Shown here: piece by piece, positions 51,143 through 61,735 of the stretch
How positions within the stretch are numbered: the first letter of the stretch is position 1
Layout of the letters: every line of letters begins with the position of its first letter
Assembly: GCF_007565055.1 (NCBI RefSeq)
Contig: NC_044556.1
Location: forward strand, 136,685,808 to 136,749,807
Direction of reading: 5' to 3'
Length of the DNA stretch: 64,000 nt
Source of the DNA: Rhinopithecus roxellana
Taxonomy: Eukaryota; Chordata; Mammalia; Primates; Cercopithecidae
Made by a program: the position numbers and the translations under genes
The notes under the pieces: model-generated
Told to the model about the DNA's origin: nothing
Seen by the model: only the letters and a program-made list of their open reading frames with translations
Database searches by the model: none

Positions 51143-51291
51143 TTGAGATGGAATCTCACTCTTTTGCCCAGGCTGGAGTACAGTGGTGCAATCTCAGCTC
51201 ACTGCAGCCTCCACCTCTATGGTTCAAGCAATTCTCCTGCCTCATCCTCCTGAGTAGCTGGGATTGCAGGCTCCTGCAACCACGCCTGGCT

Positions 51292-51340
<49 letters not shown>

Positions 51341-51466
51341 TTTTTAGTAGTGATAGAGTTTCACCATGTTGGTCAGGCTGGTCTCGAACTCCTGACCTCA
51401 AGTGATCCACCTGCCTCAGCCTCCCAAAGTGCTGGGATTACAGGTGTGAGGCACCGCTCCTGGCCC
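51143..51466 (-). repeat. Alu, antisense, with a 44-T internal expansion
   Basis: A typical antisense Alu whose middle, normally 'CTAATTTTTGTATTTTTAG', carries an uninterrupted T run at 51294-51337 (44 T). Ends 'GAGGCACCGCTCCTGGCCC'. The frame at 51148-51405 is an Alu shadow, not a gene. Confidence 0.95.
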
Positions 51467-51551
51467 ATATTTATTTTTTAACCTGACATTTAATATATAA
51501 GTCCAAGTCCTTTAAATAGATTCAGTTTACAGAAAATCCTAGGGAAGCCAC

Positions 51552-51830
51552 TTTTTTTTTTTCGAGGCAGAGTTTTGCTCTTGTTGTGCAATAGCGCGAT
51601 CTCGGCTCACTGCAACCTCCGCCTCCCAGGTTCAAGCAATTCTCCTGCCTCAGCCTCCTGAGTAGCTGGGATTACAGGCATGCACCATCATGCCCGGCTA
51701 ATTTTGTATTTTTAGTAGAGATGGGGTTTCTCCATGTTGAGGCTGGTTTTGAACTCCTGATCTCAGGTGATGCGCCCACCTCGGCCTCCCAAAGTGCTGG
51801 GATTACAAGCGTGAGCCACCGCGCCCGGCC
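51552..51830 (-). repeat. Alu, antisense, with AAGCCA target duplication
   Basis: From the T tail at 51552 to 'GAGCCACCGCGCCCGGCC'. About 14 bp are deleted between 'CTTGTTGT' and 'GCAATAGCG', where 'GCCCAGGCTGGAG' is expected. AAGCCA flanks it at 51545-51550 and 51834-51839. Confidence 0.93.
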
Positions 51831-51899
51831 GGTAAGCCATTGTTTTAAGGAAACTAATCTTTTAAATCAACTAGCACAAATATTAATTGAGTATATACT

Positions 51900-52560
51900 T
51901 CTGAAGGATGTGTAACAGAGAAAGGGAAGGAGATATTCCAAGGGATTTAACAGCATAAAGAAAGGCAGGGAAGTATAAAGGTGAATAGTATGCTCAGGAG
52001 ATGATGAATGGGCTTTTTAAATGGGATATAAAAATCTTGAGTGATAAGATGGTGGAAAGATTAGTTGGAAACAGACTGTAAAAGGCTATGCACAATGGAA
52101 ACTAGTAAAGGTTTTGAACCAGAAGAATGACACAAATTGATGTGGTTTTAGAGGTAACGTTGGGTTTACTGTGAAGGATACCTGAATGGGAATATACTGG
52201 GCAAAATTCATTGTTGATTATTTGATAAACGATGATGGCCGAACTAGGGCTACAACAATAGAATTAACAAGAAGGCTTGTATTTCAGAGGCACTTTAGAG
52301 GTACAATCAGCATAATGTAATAACTGATGTTAGAGGTTTGATGTTGGGAGTGAAAGTTAAGTTGAAGTGTGAGGCCCTTAAACAGGGGAGTAGATGCATG
52401 ACAATATTGATACAAGACAGGAAGGAAGAGAAGTTGGTTTTGAGCATGTCAGATTGAAATGTTTTGAGACCACCCAGGTTGACATATGTAAAAGGCAGTT
52501 AGGAATATGATAATGAATATTTTCCCTGTAATAATCATGGCTAGAAAGGGAGACACAGAA
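51900..52560 (-). mobile_element. L2 LINE fragment, antisense
   Basis: Antisense L2 order: 'AAAGGCTATGCACAATGGAA' (about 52080), 'GGTTTTGAACCAGAAGAATGAC' (about 52112), 'GATAAACGATGATGGCCG' near 52224, and 'AAAGGCAGTTAGGAATATGA' near 52491. No frame survives. Confidence 0.6.
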
Positions 52561-53576
52561 ATTATTACCTCTGTCTGAGAAACCGTGAAACTAGAAAGAA
52601 AAGCAGGAGAGACTGGCTTTGGCAAAGGCAAGGAAAACAAAGTTTCAATGAGGGTGCTAGATACACAGCACCAAGGTCAAGCAAATGAAAATGAAGAAGG
52701 CTCAGTGGAGCAGGCAATGAGGGCTTGTTGGTATGTTTTGCAAGAGTATACTCAGTGGCAGAGTGGAGGGGACACACTAGATCTCCTATGCTATATTTTG
52801 AGGAGCATTTCCTCTTTCATATGATGTAGGACTCTTAGACTGTGGAGCCTATCTCTTGGATTCAGATATGTTTATGTTCATCTGTAAGACTGGGACAGTA
52901 AGCCTCAAAGGAGTCATTTTCTATAAGTGACTGAGGAACCATTCAGAACAGAACTCATTCTGAGAGCAGAGTGTGAGTCACTCCCAAGTAAAAGGGTCAG
53001 TGTCATAATGGAAGGGTAATTTTGAGGAAAGTTGGAGATGTGCTCCTAGGCTTGCCCCTTTATTTTACCGTTGTCCCCAGAGAATTGTGTTGGAGCCCCA
53101 AAAGAGGGGATGGTAAAAAAATAAAAAATGGAAAGAGAGAGAGGGAAGAGAGTGAGATTTAAGAACTTGAGACAAGGCAACCCTCCCTTGTATCCTATGC
53201 AACAGAGTACGGCAGTGCTGTGGGTTAAGAGAAATTTCTGCACCATGGTTGCTTTCGGAGCAGGTTGAGTTGTGGAACAGACACAACACCTGGAAAAGAG
53301 GCAGGACAGAATGTTGCACTCAGGGATAACAGAACAGTAACCAAGGAGGTAAAGAGGAGAAAGCCTTGCGGTACCAGAGAGCTGATTGTGAAGCATAAAT
53401 ATGATAAACTCAGAAGCCTGCAAGAACAAGTTGGGAGAATCTGGAATCCCAACATTTATGGCTGAGGGCCAAAGACAGAGAAATACTATTTCATTACTAT
53501 TTTTATGGCCTTTTTTCTATCTCTATGTTTTTCTGGAGAAATGCTCCATTGCTATATTTTTAAAAATTTAGATATA
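52561..53576. other. No gene recognised
   Basis: Frames on both strands (52585-52824, 53046-53429, 53265-53465) overlap without domains. The purine-rich area at 53105-53160 is low complexity. A MIR-like stretch may lie near 52850-52950. Confidence 0.4.
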
Positions 53577-53860
53577 GGCCAGGCGTGGTGGCTCACACCT
53601 GTAATTCCAGTGCATTGGGAGACTGAGGCAGGAGGATGACTTGAAGTCAAGAGCTTGAGGCCACCCTGGGCAACATAGTGAGACTCTGTCTCTACCAAAA
53701 TTAAAATAAAAAATTAGACTGGCATAGTGCTGTGTTCCTGTAGGCCTAGCTACTCAAGAGGTTGAGGCGGGAGGATTGTTTGAGCCTGGGAATTGGAGGA
53801 TGCAGTGAATTATGAATGCACAACTGCACTCCAGCCTGGGTGATGGAGTGAGACCGTTTC
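53577..53860 (+). repeat. Alu (AluJ-like), sense
   Basis: 'GGCCAGGCGTGGTGGCTCAC' to 'GATGGAGTGAGACCGTTTC', diverged. Its A-tail has become a CA microsatellite (53861-53875). Confidence 0.93.
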
Positions 53861-53875
53861 ACACACACACACACA
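53861..53875 (+). repeat. (AC)n in an Alu tail
   Basis: Seven to eight AC units replacing the Alu poly-A. Confidence 0.9.
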
Positions 53876-53880
53876 AAATC

Positions 53881-54928
53881 TGGATATATAATTATCTTCA
53901 TAGACTCAACTTAAATAGAAAAGAGAATAATATCACTTCCTCTTTAGCCAAATCAGGAGAGACTCATAATAAACAGCTAATGTATTTCCTAGAAATTCTA
54001 CAGAAATTATAGCTTGGATTTAAAAAAAAATGGCTTTTTAAATGTATGTATTTTATTTCAGTGTTGCACTACAGGAAGTTTTATCTTTGCGTTTAGCAGG
54101 TTCTTCTGGGTCTTTGGTGTTAGGTTGCACCATCATTGGGTGTCTCTATGAATAGTATTCTGTAAACAAATATTCAGTTGACATATAATAACTTCTTTCG
54201 TGTCAGTAACTGTTTTATGAGCTTTACACATACTGTGTGATTAATTCCTTCAGCAACTCTTTAAAGAATGCATTATTTCCATGTCAAGATGGAGAATTAA
54301 ATGTGAAACCTTAATTAAAGCCACACTCTTAATAGTAAAGCAAGAATTTAACCTAAGTTTGTCTAACCCTTCACTGCTTTGCTGTACTGCAGTCAGGCAA
54401 GCCATTAAAAGCCTCTCAGGTACATAAACATTTCAACGTTGCTACATTTGACTCTTTTTACTGTTCTGAGATAAGATTCTCTATCATTCTGATTTAGTGG
54501 AAGCATCAAATTCTCCTTATCATTCAAGGAAACTACACGGGCAACACTTCCACCCTTAAACTGTGACTGCATCCCTTTCACTCTGTCCAGTGTTTCGTAG
54601 TCTGAAATTCACCTAATCACACCTGCTTTTAATAATTATTCGTCAAGAGCTTTTCCTGAAAAAAAAAAAAAAAAAAAAACAACTCTGAATATGGATGTCA
54701 TTAGGAGTTTTGTCATTTCCTCTCGTGTTACTTTCAACAAGTTAGAGATGGCATTATAATAATCAGTAATTCCAAGGCTTTGGATAAACCTCATGGTTAT
54801 CATGCCAATACCATATAAAAAATGCATTAAAATAATATAATGTATTTTTATTTTTGTAAATGAAGCGTTTCACTCTTCACAGCATTCTATCATATCCCGT
54901 TTTATGTGGATCTAGCAAAAGGTCAGAG
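53881..54928. other. No gene recognised
   Basis: Unique-looking AT-rich sequence with an isolated 21-A tract at 54659-54679 that has no recognisable SINE or processed gene attached. Confidence 0.45.
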
Positions 54929-55245
54929 TTTTTTTTTTTTTTTTGCTTTTGTTTTGTTTTGTTTTTAGATGGAGTCTTGCTCTGTCGCCCAGGTTGGAAT
55001 GCAGTGGCAGGATCTCGGCTCACTGCAACCTCCCCTTCCCAGGTTCAAGCGATTCTCCTGCCTCAGCCTCCCAAGTGGCTAGGACTAGAGATGTGCACGC
55101 CCACGCCTGGCTAATTTTTGTATTTTTAGTAGAGATGGGGTTTCACCATGTTGGTCAGGCTGGTCTCGAACCCTTGACCTCGTGATCTGCCCACCTCAGC
55201 CTCCCAAAGTGCTGGGATTACAGGCATGAGCCACTGGACCCAGCC
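54929..55245 (-). repeat. Alu (AluS-like), antisense
   Basis: T-rich tail with TTTTG units (54929-54966), then 'GATGGAGTCTTGCTCTGTCG' to 'GAGCCACTGGACCCAGCC'. Full length. Confidence 0.95.
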
Positions 55246-56490
55246 CAAGGGTTTCAAAATAGCAAATTGTTAAACTTTAATAGTAAATGCTATCCTTATT
55301 TACATGACTCAGTTGAGGAAATGTTTAATAATGCCATACTCCGAAAGTTAAGAATCTGGGGCTGGGTTAAACCAGGGAAGAAGATGAATTCCAGAATGAA
55401 GCAAGGAAGCAGAAAAATAATAAAATAAGAGAGATTATTATCACATTAGAAAATAATATCTTTGTTACTTTCCGAGGAGGAAGGAGAAGAATGGGGAATA
55501 AAAAGAGGAATTTATAAACAGCTGCAACTAGTAATAAAAAAGCAAGGCACATAAATAGTATCCCAGAAGCCACATTACTTTAACTTTACAAAAAGTAGGA
55601 AATAAGGAGATAGGGAGAAAGGGAAGAAATCATGGTTTAGCATCTCAATTTTATTGTTAAATATAATTTTATCTTGGCCACTTCCTTTTTTAAAATGCTG
55701 TTGGATTACACAACGTTAATTACAGGATTTCCTGAGTATTCAGAATGCGGTAAAATCTACTGTATTCTTAGCATTTTTTAGATGTTGCAAATATTTATTG
55801 TTTTCTTGGCTGCCCTATATCTTGTTCTGCTTCTGACAAGAGATTTACTTTTAATGAATTAACCTTTTCCCCCTTGGATATAATCCAGCTGGACAGAAAT
55901 CACATGTTCTGTGCTAACTAAAGGTTCAGCAACTTTTGAAAACTGATCAAGTACTCATAGAGACTTCACTGTCTGGGCTATGTTCTTGGTGATAGAGTCT
56001 TAGCCTTAATTATAGTTAGGTATTTCACACAAATTGTGCCAGTTAGATTTTATTACCTTGTAATTTGATCTTGAACAAAGTGACAAAGAGAATGTATTTA
56101 TTTCGTTGGTGATGTCTTAATGCTCTAACTCAGAATGTTTTATAGTTCTTATATTTTTGCCTTCAAAGATTTGTTTTGTTTCCTGTGTTTTTTGCCAGCC
56201 TTTCTATAGATTCTGTATCTCCTATTGAACTTCCAATACATTCCTATTGCTTAGTTAAAAACCTTGCTGATTAGCCATACAACCTTTACCCTCTTTCCTT
56301 ATTACAACCCCAAAGTCTTCATTTCTCATTGTCTCCTCAGAGATGGTGTCTGTACCCAGACATTTGGGTGATGAACAAGCAAATCTTGGCTTCATTTCTC
56401 AAAGAGCTTATAGTCTTCCTGACATCATGGTGGCTAAGTGGTATGTTAACATCCTGGGAAGAATTTGAAGCCACGAACACAGAAAAAGAA
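55246..56490. other. No gene recognised
   Basis: AT-rich sequence that ends sharply at the CpG-rich segment. I see no supported exon or repeat. Confidence 0.45.
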
Positions 56491-56492
56491 TG

Positions 56493-56523
56493 CATATCAG
56501 GAGTTTGAGACCAACCTGGGCAA
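56493..56523 (+). repeat. Short Alu-derived fragment at the CpG-segment edge
   Basis: 'CAGGAGTTTGAGACCAACC' plus 'TGGGCAA' matches an internal Alu segment but has no Alu on either side. It lies exactly at the composition change. Confidence 0.6.
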
Positions 56524-57099
56524 GCTGGTAGCCACTGCCACGCATGGCTCCACCTGGGAACGTCCCTGGACCTGGTTACACATGTCCTGAAAGCGGGATC
56601 AGCTTGAAGGAGCCCCAGCCCTTCAGAATCACGGCAGGCCACGCTCTTTCAAAGGAGGGAGGCAGAGGGCTGACGCTCAGCGAATTTCAGCTGACACCAC
56701 GCCTTGAGCCCCAGGAGATGGTTCTGGGCTGGGGCCAGCCCCGCTGCCTCAGTTGATGTGCTCAGCCCGTCCATTCTCACCCGGAGGGGTCTGCAATGCG
56801 ATCTGATGGGGGGTCGTGAGATGACCCCAGCAGGTGCCCTGAAACTCCCCTTCCCCGGGGGAAATCGGCTCAGAGGTCCCGAAGACAGGACTCCTGGGGG
56901 TCTTGGTTTGGACTGGGACGCCGCCGCGGCCCTCTCCCACGCGGCCCCCTACCGGACCCGATCCAGCCGCTGCCAAGGCTGCACAGGAGAGCCGCTGGCG
57001 CCCAGCGGCCGCCATCGTTTAAGGGGACGCACCTGACTGCCCGCAGCTAAGCACGGGGCGCACAGCCAATGCGCATGCACGAGGCCGAGGGGGTGCACG

Positions 57100-57345
57100 C
57101 GTCACAGTGGTTCCCACGGTTGTCACGGAAACCACGCCCTGAGGCCTGGCAAACAGGAGCCTCTCGTGGCGTGCTTGGGTGTCGGGGCTCCCGTCCAGCC
57201 TGACCTCTCCACGGGGTCCACAGGACTGTCTCGGATGCCAGGATTCCTGGCGAAGGCTGACCAGGATGGTGAAAGCACGGCGGAGTCCGGGGAGGCAGCG
57301 CCGCATCCCAGCCTAGGCCCGCCCGGACGCTGTTCCGCTGTTCGG
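57100..57345 (+). other. Candidate first exon ending at a consensus donor
   Basis: If transcription starts just downstream of the CCAAT/NRF1/X-box cluster, a plus-strand first exon would end at 57345, followed by GTGAGT. The plus frame from 57166 (ATG, GCGTGCTTGG context) crosses this donor and shows no known domain, so the exon may be noncoding. The acceptor would lie beyond the gap or outside the window. This is inference from motifs only. Confidence 0.3.
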
Positions 57346-57509
57346 GTGAGTCGCCCCAGAGTCGTGCCCCCTGATCTCGAGGACGGGTCGGACTGCAGGC
57401 CCGTGGGCTGCTCTCTCAGCCGAGGGTCCTTCTGCTCGGGGGCCGAACCCCGAACCCCGTAGCCTCAGCGGCTGCCTGGGGGTGTTTGTTTCTGCGCCAC
57501 TGCCTTATG

Positions 57510-57646
57510 ACTGTCTGTGTGTGTATGTGTTTGTGTGCCTCCCATTTTCGCTTCTCTCTCTGTCTCTGACTCTCTGTGAGTTTCTTGCCCTCTCTCTGTC
57601 GGTTGCTGTTTACGTGTGTGGTGTGTGTGTGTGTGTGTGTGTGTTT
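57510..57646 (+). repeat. TG/TC-rich simple sequence with (GT)n
   Basis: 'CTGTCTGTGTGTGTATGTG', CT-rich spacers, and a pure GT run of about 11 units near 57623-57644, at the 3' side of the CpG island. Frames through it are low complexity. Confidence 0.85.
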
Positions 57647-57800
57647 GGAGGCAAAGAGCCATTTCTTGCGTGTCGGCCTGTCTTTGGTGAGCCTCCCTCC
57701 GCGTCTGTGCCTGGGTCGTGTGTCCGCTTGTCAACCGTTCTGGCGGCGGTTCCACTTTGGGTTTGTGAAGGCCTGGACCACGTGAGGAGATGCGTGGCTC

Positions 57801-57900
57801 NNNNNNNNNNNNNNNNNNNNNNNNNNNNNNNNNNNNNNNNNNNNNNNNNNNNNNNNNNNNNNNNNNNNNNNNNNNNNNNNNNNNNNNNNNNNNNNNNNNN
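57801..57900. other. Assembly gap (100 N)
   Basis: Exactly 100 N, the conventional placeholder for a gap of unknown size. Sequence left (CpG-rich) and right (Alu tail) may not be truly adjacent. Frames that appear to cross it are artefacts. Confidence 0.99.
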
Positions 57901-58181
57901 TTTTTTTTTTTGAGATGGAAGTTTGTTGTTTTGCACAGGCGGAGGCAGTGGTGGGATCTAGTTCACTGCAACCTCTGCCGCGGGTTCAAGTGGATTCTCC
58001 TGCTTCAAGCATCTTTAAGTAGCTGGGAATAAACTGATGCCACCAGCCAGATAATTTTTGGATTTTGTAAGACAAGGTTTTCACCATGTTGCCAGGTGGT
58101 CCAAAACTCCTGACCTTCAAGTGATCCACCGCTTGCCTCCCAAGTGCCGGGTGATTACAGCATGAGCCACTGCGCTCGGCC
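57901..58181 (-). repeat. Alu, antisense, indel-rich, next to the gap
   Basis: The order of an antisense Alu is clear ('GTTCACTGCAACCTCTGCC', 'TGATCCACCGCTTGCCTCCC', 'GAGCCACTGCGCTCGGCC'). Single-base gains and losses are spread throughout, for example 'CATCTTTAAGTAGCTGGG', 'GTTGCCAGGTGGTCC' and 'CCAAGTGCCGGGTGATT'. This density is unlike the other Alus here and suggests low-quality bases at a contig end. Confidence 0.9.
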
Positions 58182-58685
58182 CTAAATAGCATTTTAAACC
58201 AGTATGCTTATGTAACATGGGGGCTCTGAATAAGTAATGCCTAAATAAATTAAATTCCTTCTCCCCAACTAAAACGATTAAGTTAAATTAACCATTGCTG
58301 TATGTATTAGACAGTACTACAAATCTATAAACTGGCATTGTGTGACACTGGCCTCACTCATGCAATCATATACATCATGACTTCAAATTTTATAATAAAT
58401 TTCACCACCATATATTAAATATGATAAGAAATTTGGCTATTATCAAATTATATTGGCCACCATTTTGTTTTCATATTACTGAGCTTCAAATCAAATTTAA
58501 TAAGTATCTTTTTCCTCTTTGAATATCAAAATTGGTGAAATTTATTTGATTATTTTCAAATGTACTACCAAACCAATCAGATAACTGAAAAGTCAGTAAA
58601 AATTTTAACAGATACTAGGTACAATAAAAGTTCTTCAAAGTTATATGTAACATCAAAATAAGTTTTTCGGAATTTTTTCACAGTG
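58182..58685. other. No gene or repeat recognised
   Basis: AT-rich spacer between the gap-side Alu and a MIR copy. Confidence 0.4.
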
Positions 58686-58985
58686 CAGCATATGGGTTGT
58701 GCATATGGGTTTTAGATGTAGACTACTTGGACTTAAATTTCATCCTAAGCCTACTAACAGGTTGCTTAAATTTTTGTGACTTGGTTTTTTTAATCTTTAA
58801 AATGAAACAGTGGCATCTACATATAGTATAGATGTATATATAACTATAATCACATAGTTTCACTTTTTATAAAGATTACTTATTTATTTATTGTAAAGAT
58901 TAAATGAATTAATTCATGTAAAGTGCTTGGAAAAAAGACTGCCACATAATAAGCATCAGTAAATGTTATCTGTGTGTACTGTTTC
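58686..58985 (+). repeat. MIR SINE, sense, with an AT-rich insertion
   Basis: 'GATGTAGACTACTTGGACTT' through 'TTTGTGACTTGG' and 'TAATCTTTAAAATGAAAC', then about 80 bp of AT-rich extra sequence. It resumes with 'TGTAAAGATTAAATGAATT', 'CATGTAAAGTGCTTGG' and 'AATAAGCATCAGTAAATG'. Confidence 0.75.
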
Positions 58986-59142
58986 ATTAAATGAACTCAG
59001 TGAATATAATTTAGAATTTCTGGATGTCTTCAATAATAGACTACTATTAACAAAACAAAGTGTCAGTGTAGACCCAAAGAATAGAAAAACGTGCAATAGT
59101 TCAATCAGGATGAATGGAATTAAAAATAGGATTTTATTTTAA

Positions 59143-59439
59143 ATTTTTATTTTTTTGAGATGGAGCGTTGCTTGTCACCAAGGCTAGAGTGCCAGTGGCA
59201 TGATCTGGCTCTACTGCAACCTTGCCTGCCAGGTTCAAGCAATTCTCCTGCCCACCTCCCCAAGTAGCTGATGACTACAGGCAGTGCCACCACATGCCCA
59301 GCTAATTTTTTATTTTTGATCTAGAGAAACAGGATTTCCCCATGTTGGCCAGGATGCTCTTGATCTCTTGACCTTATGATCTGCCTGTCTCAGCCTCCCA
59401 AAGTGCTGGGATTATAGGCATGAGCCACCGCGCCCGGCC
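59143..59439 (-). repeat. Alu, antisense, indel-rich in its first half
   Basis: T-rich start, 'GCTTGTCACCAAGGCTAGAG', 'TGATCTGGCTCTACTGC', 'GATCTAGAGAAACAGGATTT', then a clean end 'GAGCCACCGCGCCCGGCC'. As with the gap-side Alu, many one- or two-base indels appear in the left part. An 'AAATAG(G)ATT' duplication flanks it (about 59124-59134 and 59440-59448). Confidence 0.92.
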
Positions 59440-61735
59440 AAATAGATTACTTTTTTAGTCTCAAGAATGAATGTAAGAATCTTGAGGAATAACATCAGCA
59501 AAATGGCAGAATAGAAGGTCTCCTGCCCTTGTCAGCCTAGAAAACATGAATTTGGCAAGCATCCGTGATAATAGTGCCTTTGAAAGGAGCTTTGGGATCC
59601 TAGTAAAAGGTTGAAACAATCTGGAGGAGCCAAAGGTCGAGGAAAGCTGCTTTTAGAAGAGTGGCACATCCCCATGGTAGCATCAATCAACTGAATATAG
59701 GGGACAACTATAGCTAATTTATCCAAAACCAGCAGAATACACTTTCTTCTCATGCTGACGTGAAACACTCACCAACGCGGACCACAGTCTGAGCCACAAA
59801 ATACACATTATCAAATTTAAAAGAATAGAAATCTTACAATATTTCCTCTTAAACCACAAAGAAATTATTTAATGATACAGCATACACTATTTTGGTGATG
59901 GCTACACTAAAAGCCCAGACTTCACCAACACAATATATCCATGTAACAAAAACTTCACTTATACCCCCTAAGTCTATAAAAATAAAAATAAATAAATCAG
60001 CAAAAACATCTTAAAAGAAAAAAGGAAATTAAATCAATAGCAGAGATAACTGAAAAATCCCAAAATATGTGGAACTGAAACAACACACATTTAAATAACA
60101 CATAGGTCAAACAAGTACTGTAAAGGAAATTATAAAAATAGTTTGAACTAAATGAAAACAAAAATACAACTTATCAAGATGGATGGGATACAGTGAAAAT
60201 AGTGCTAAGAGTAAAGTTAATGGTATCAAATACATATATTAGAAAATAAGAAAGATCCAAAATCAATAATCTAAGTTTCCACCCTACAGAAATAGGAAAA
60301 AGGAAAGGAAGAGAAGTAATACAAAATGTAGAATAGACATCAGTACGATTAAAAATGGGAAATCAATATGGAAAAACCAATGAAACTGAAAACTAGTTCT
60401 TTACAAAGAGCAAAAAAATCAATAAGCCTCTAACCAGGTTAAGAAAAAAAAAAAAAGAGGACACAAATGACCAATATCAGAAATAGGAGACATCACTATA
60501 AACCCTCTGGGCATTAGAAAGACAATAAAGGAATACTGTGAACAACTCTATGCCGACAAATTTGATAACCTAGACAAAAATAGACCACTTCTTTGAAAAA
60601 CACATTCTGTCAAAATTCACATAAGAAATAGGCAACCCTAATAGACCTATATTTATTAAAGAAATTGAATCGACAACGAATAATCTTCTAAAACAGGAAG
60701 CACCTGGGCCAAATGTGTTCATTGGTGGATTCTGCTAAACATTTATGGAAGATATTATACAAATTCTGCATAATATCTTCCAGGGCATAGAAGCAGATAG
60801 ACTATTTCATAACTCATTCCATGAGGCCAGCATTACCCTAATACCAAGACCAGACAAAGACATTACAAGGAAAAAAAAAAAAACCTACAGACTAATATAT
60901 CTCATAAACATAGATCTAAAAATTTAAGCAAAATATTAGCAAATACAATTCAACACTATATTTAAAAAATTATACAACCTGACCAAGCACAATCTGACCC
61001 TATGATTCAGCATTACACTTCTGGATATTTCCCCAAAAGGAGCTAGAAACTTATGTCCATACAATAACCTGAACATCGATGTTTAGAGCAGTTTAATTCA
61101 TAATTGCCAAAACTTGAAAGCATCCATGATGTCCTTTAGTAAGTGAAATGATAAATTATGGTACATCCAAGCAGTAGAATATTGTCCAACACTAAAAATA
61201 AACTATGAAGCCAAGAAAAGACATGGAGGAAACTTACATACATTTTACTAAGTAAAAAAGGGTGATCTTAAAAGGATACATAACTGTATGTTTCAAACTG
61301 TGTGACTGGTAAAGGCAAAATCACAGAGAGAGAAAGAAAAAGAAAAAGAAAAAAATGAAGTAAAATCAGTGATTTTCAGGGCCTAGTGTTCAGGGAGGGA
61401 TGAATAAGCAGAGCATAGAGGATTTTTAGGGCATTGAAAATTCTCTATATGATGCTATAATGGTGAATACATGTCACTATACATTTGTTCAAACCCATAA
61501 AATGTAAAATGTCAAGAGTGAATGCTAATATAAACTATGGAGTTTGGGTAATTACAATGTGTAAATGTAAGTTCCTTGGTTATGACTATGTTCCAGTGTG
61601 GTGGGGGATTTTGTTAATTGGGAGGCTATGCATGTGTAGGGGTAAGGAGTATATGGGATATCTCTGTACCTTTGTCTATATTTTGTTATGAATCAATCAA
61701 AAACTGTTCTTAAAAATTAAAGTCACAAAAAACAA
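59440..61735 (+). mobile_element. Old L1M, sense, internally deleted
   Basis: Pieces in L1 order: a 5'-UTR-like start ('AAAATGGCAGAATAGAAGG' near 59498), endonuclease region ('CAGCAGAATACACTTTCTTC' at about 59731), linker and reverse transcriptase N-part (60000-60980, with frame text 'NSFHEASITLIPRPDKD' at 60745-60927), then a jump to the C-terminal region ('GATTCAGCATTACACTTCTGG' near 61003) and the 3' UTR ending near 61735 ('GGGGAGGCT'-like 'TTGGGAGGCTATGCATGTG' at 61618). The reverse transcriptase core is missing at about 60990. A small piece of another L1 3' end is inserted at about 59870-60000. Non-functional. Confidence 0.78.
59870..60000 (+). mobile_element. Short L1 3'-end insertion, sense
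   Basis: 'GGTGATGGCTACACTAAAAG', 'CATGTAACAAAAACTTCAC' and the tail 'AAATAAAAATAAATAAAT' are the 3' UTR end of a primate L1, only about 130 bp long. It is a severely 5'-truncated insertion within the older L1M. Confidence 0.7.

Larger units (their letters stand above)
56524..57800. promoter_or_regulatory. Isolated CpG island, candidate promoter, truncated by the gap
   Basis: Abrupt shift from AT-rich to GC-rich with frequent CpG; the densest part is about 56870-57470 ('GGGACGCCGCCGCGGCCC', 'CAGCGGCCGCCATCG'). Motifs seen are CCAAT (57066-57070), an NRF1-like TGCGCATGCAC (57070-57080), an RFX X-box-like GTTGTCACGGAAAC (57119-57132), and a consensus splice donor CGG|GTGAGT with intron start at 57346. 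No TATA box is evident. NRF1 plus RFX motifs are common in ciliary and germ-cell gene promoters (general knowledge). I recognise no gene. Frames run on both strands (57019-57306 minus, 57166-57462 plus) but without homology I would name. The segment runs into the 100-N gap. Confidence 0.6.

Noticed and set aside
57166..57462. Coding gene within the CpG island
   Set aside because: GC-rich DNA yields open frames on both strands by chance. No domain was recognised, and the frame crosses a consensus splice donor. Kept only as a candidate promoter and first exon.
57482..58032. Frames running across the N gap
   Set aside because: The gap is unknown sequence and its size is a placeholder, so joined frames are artefacts.
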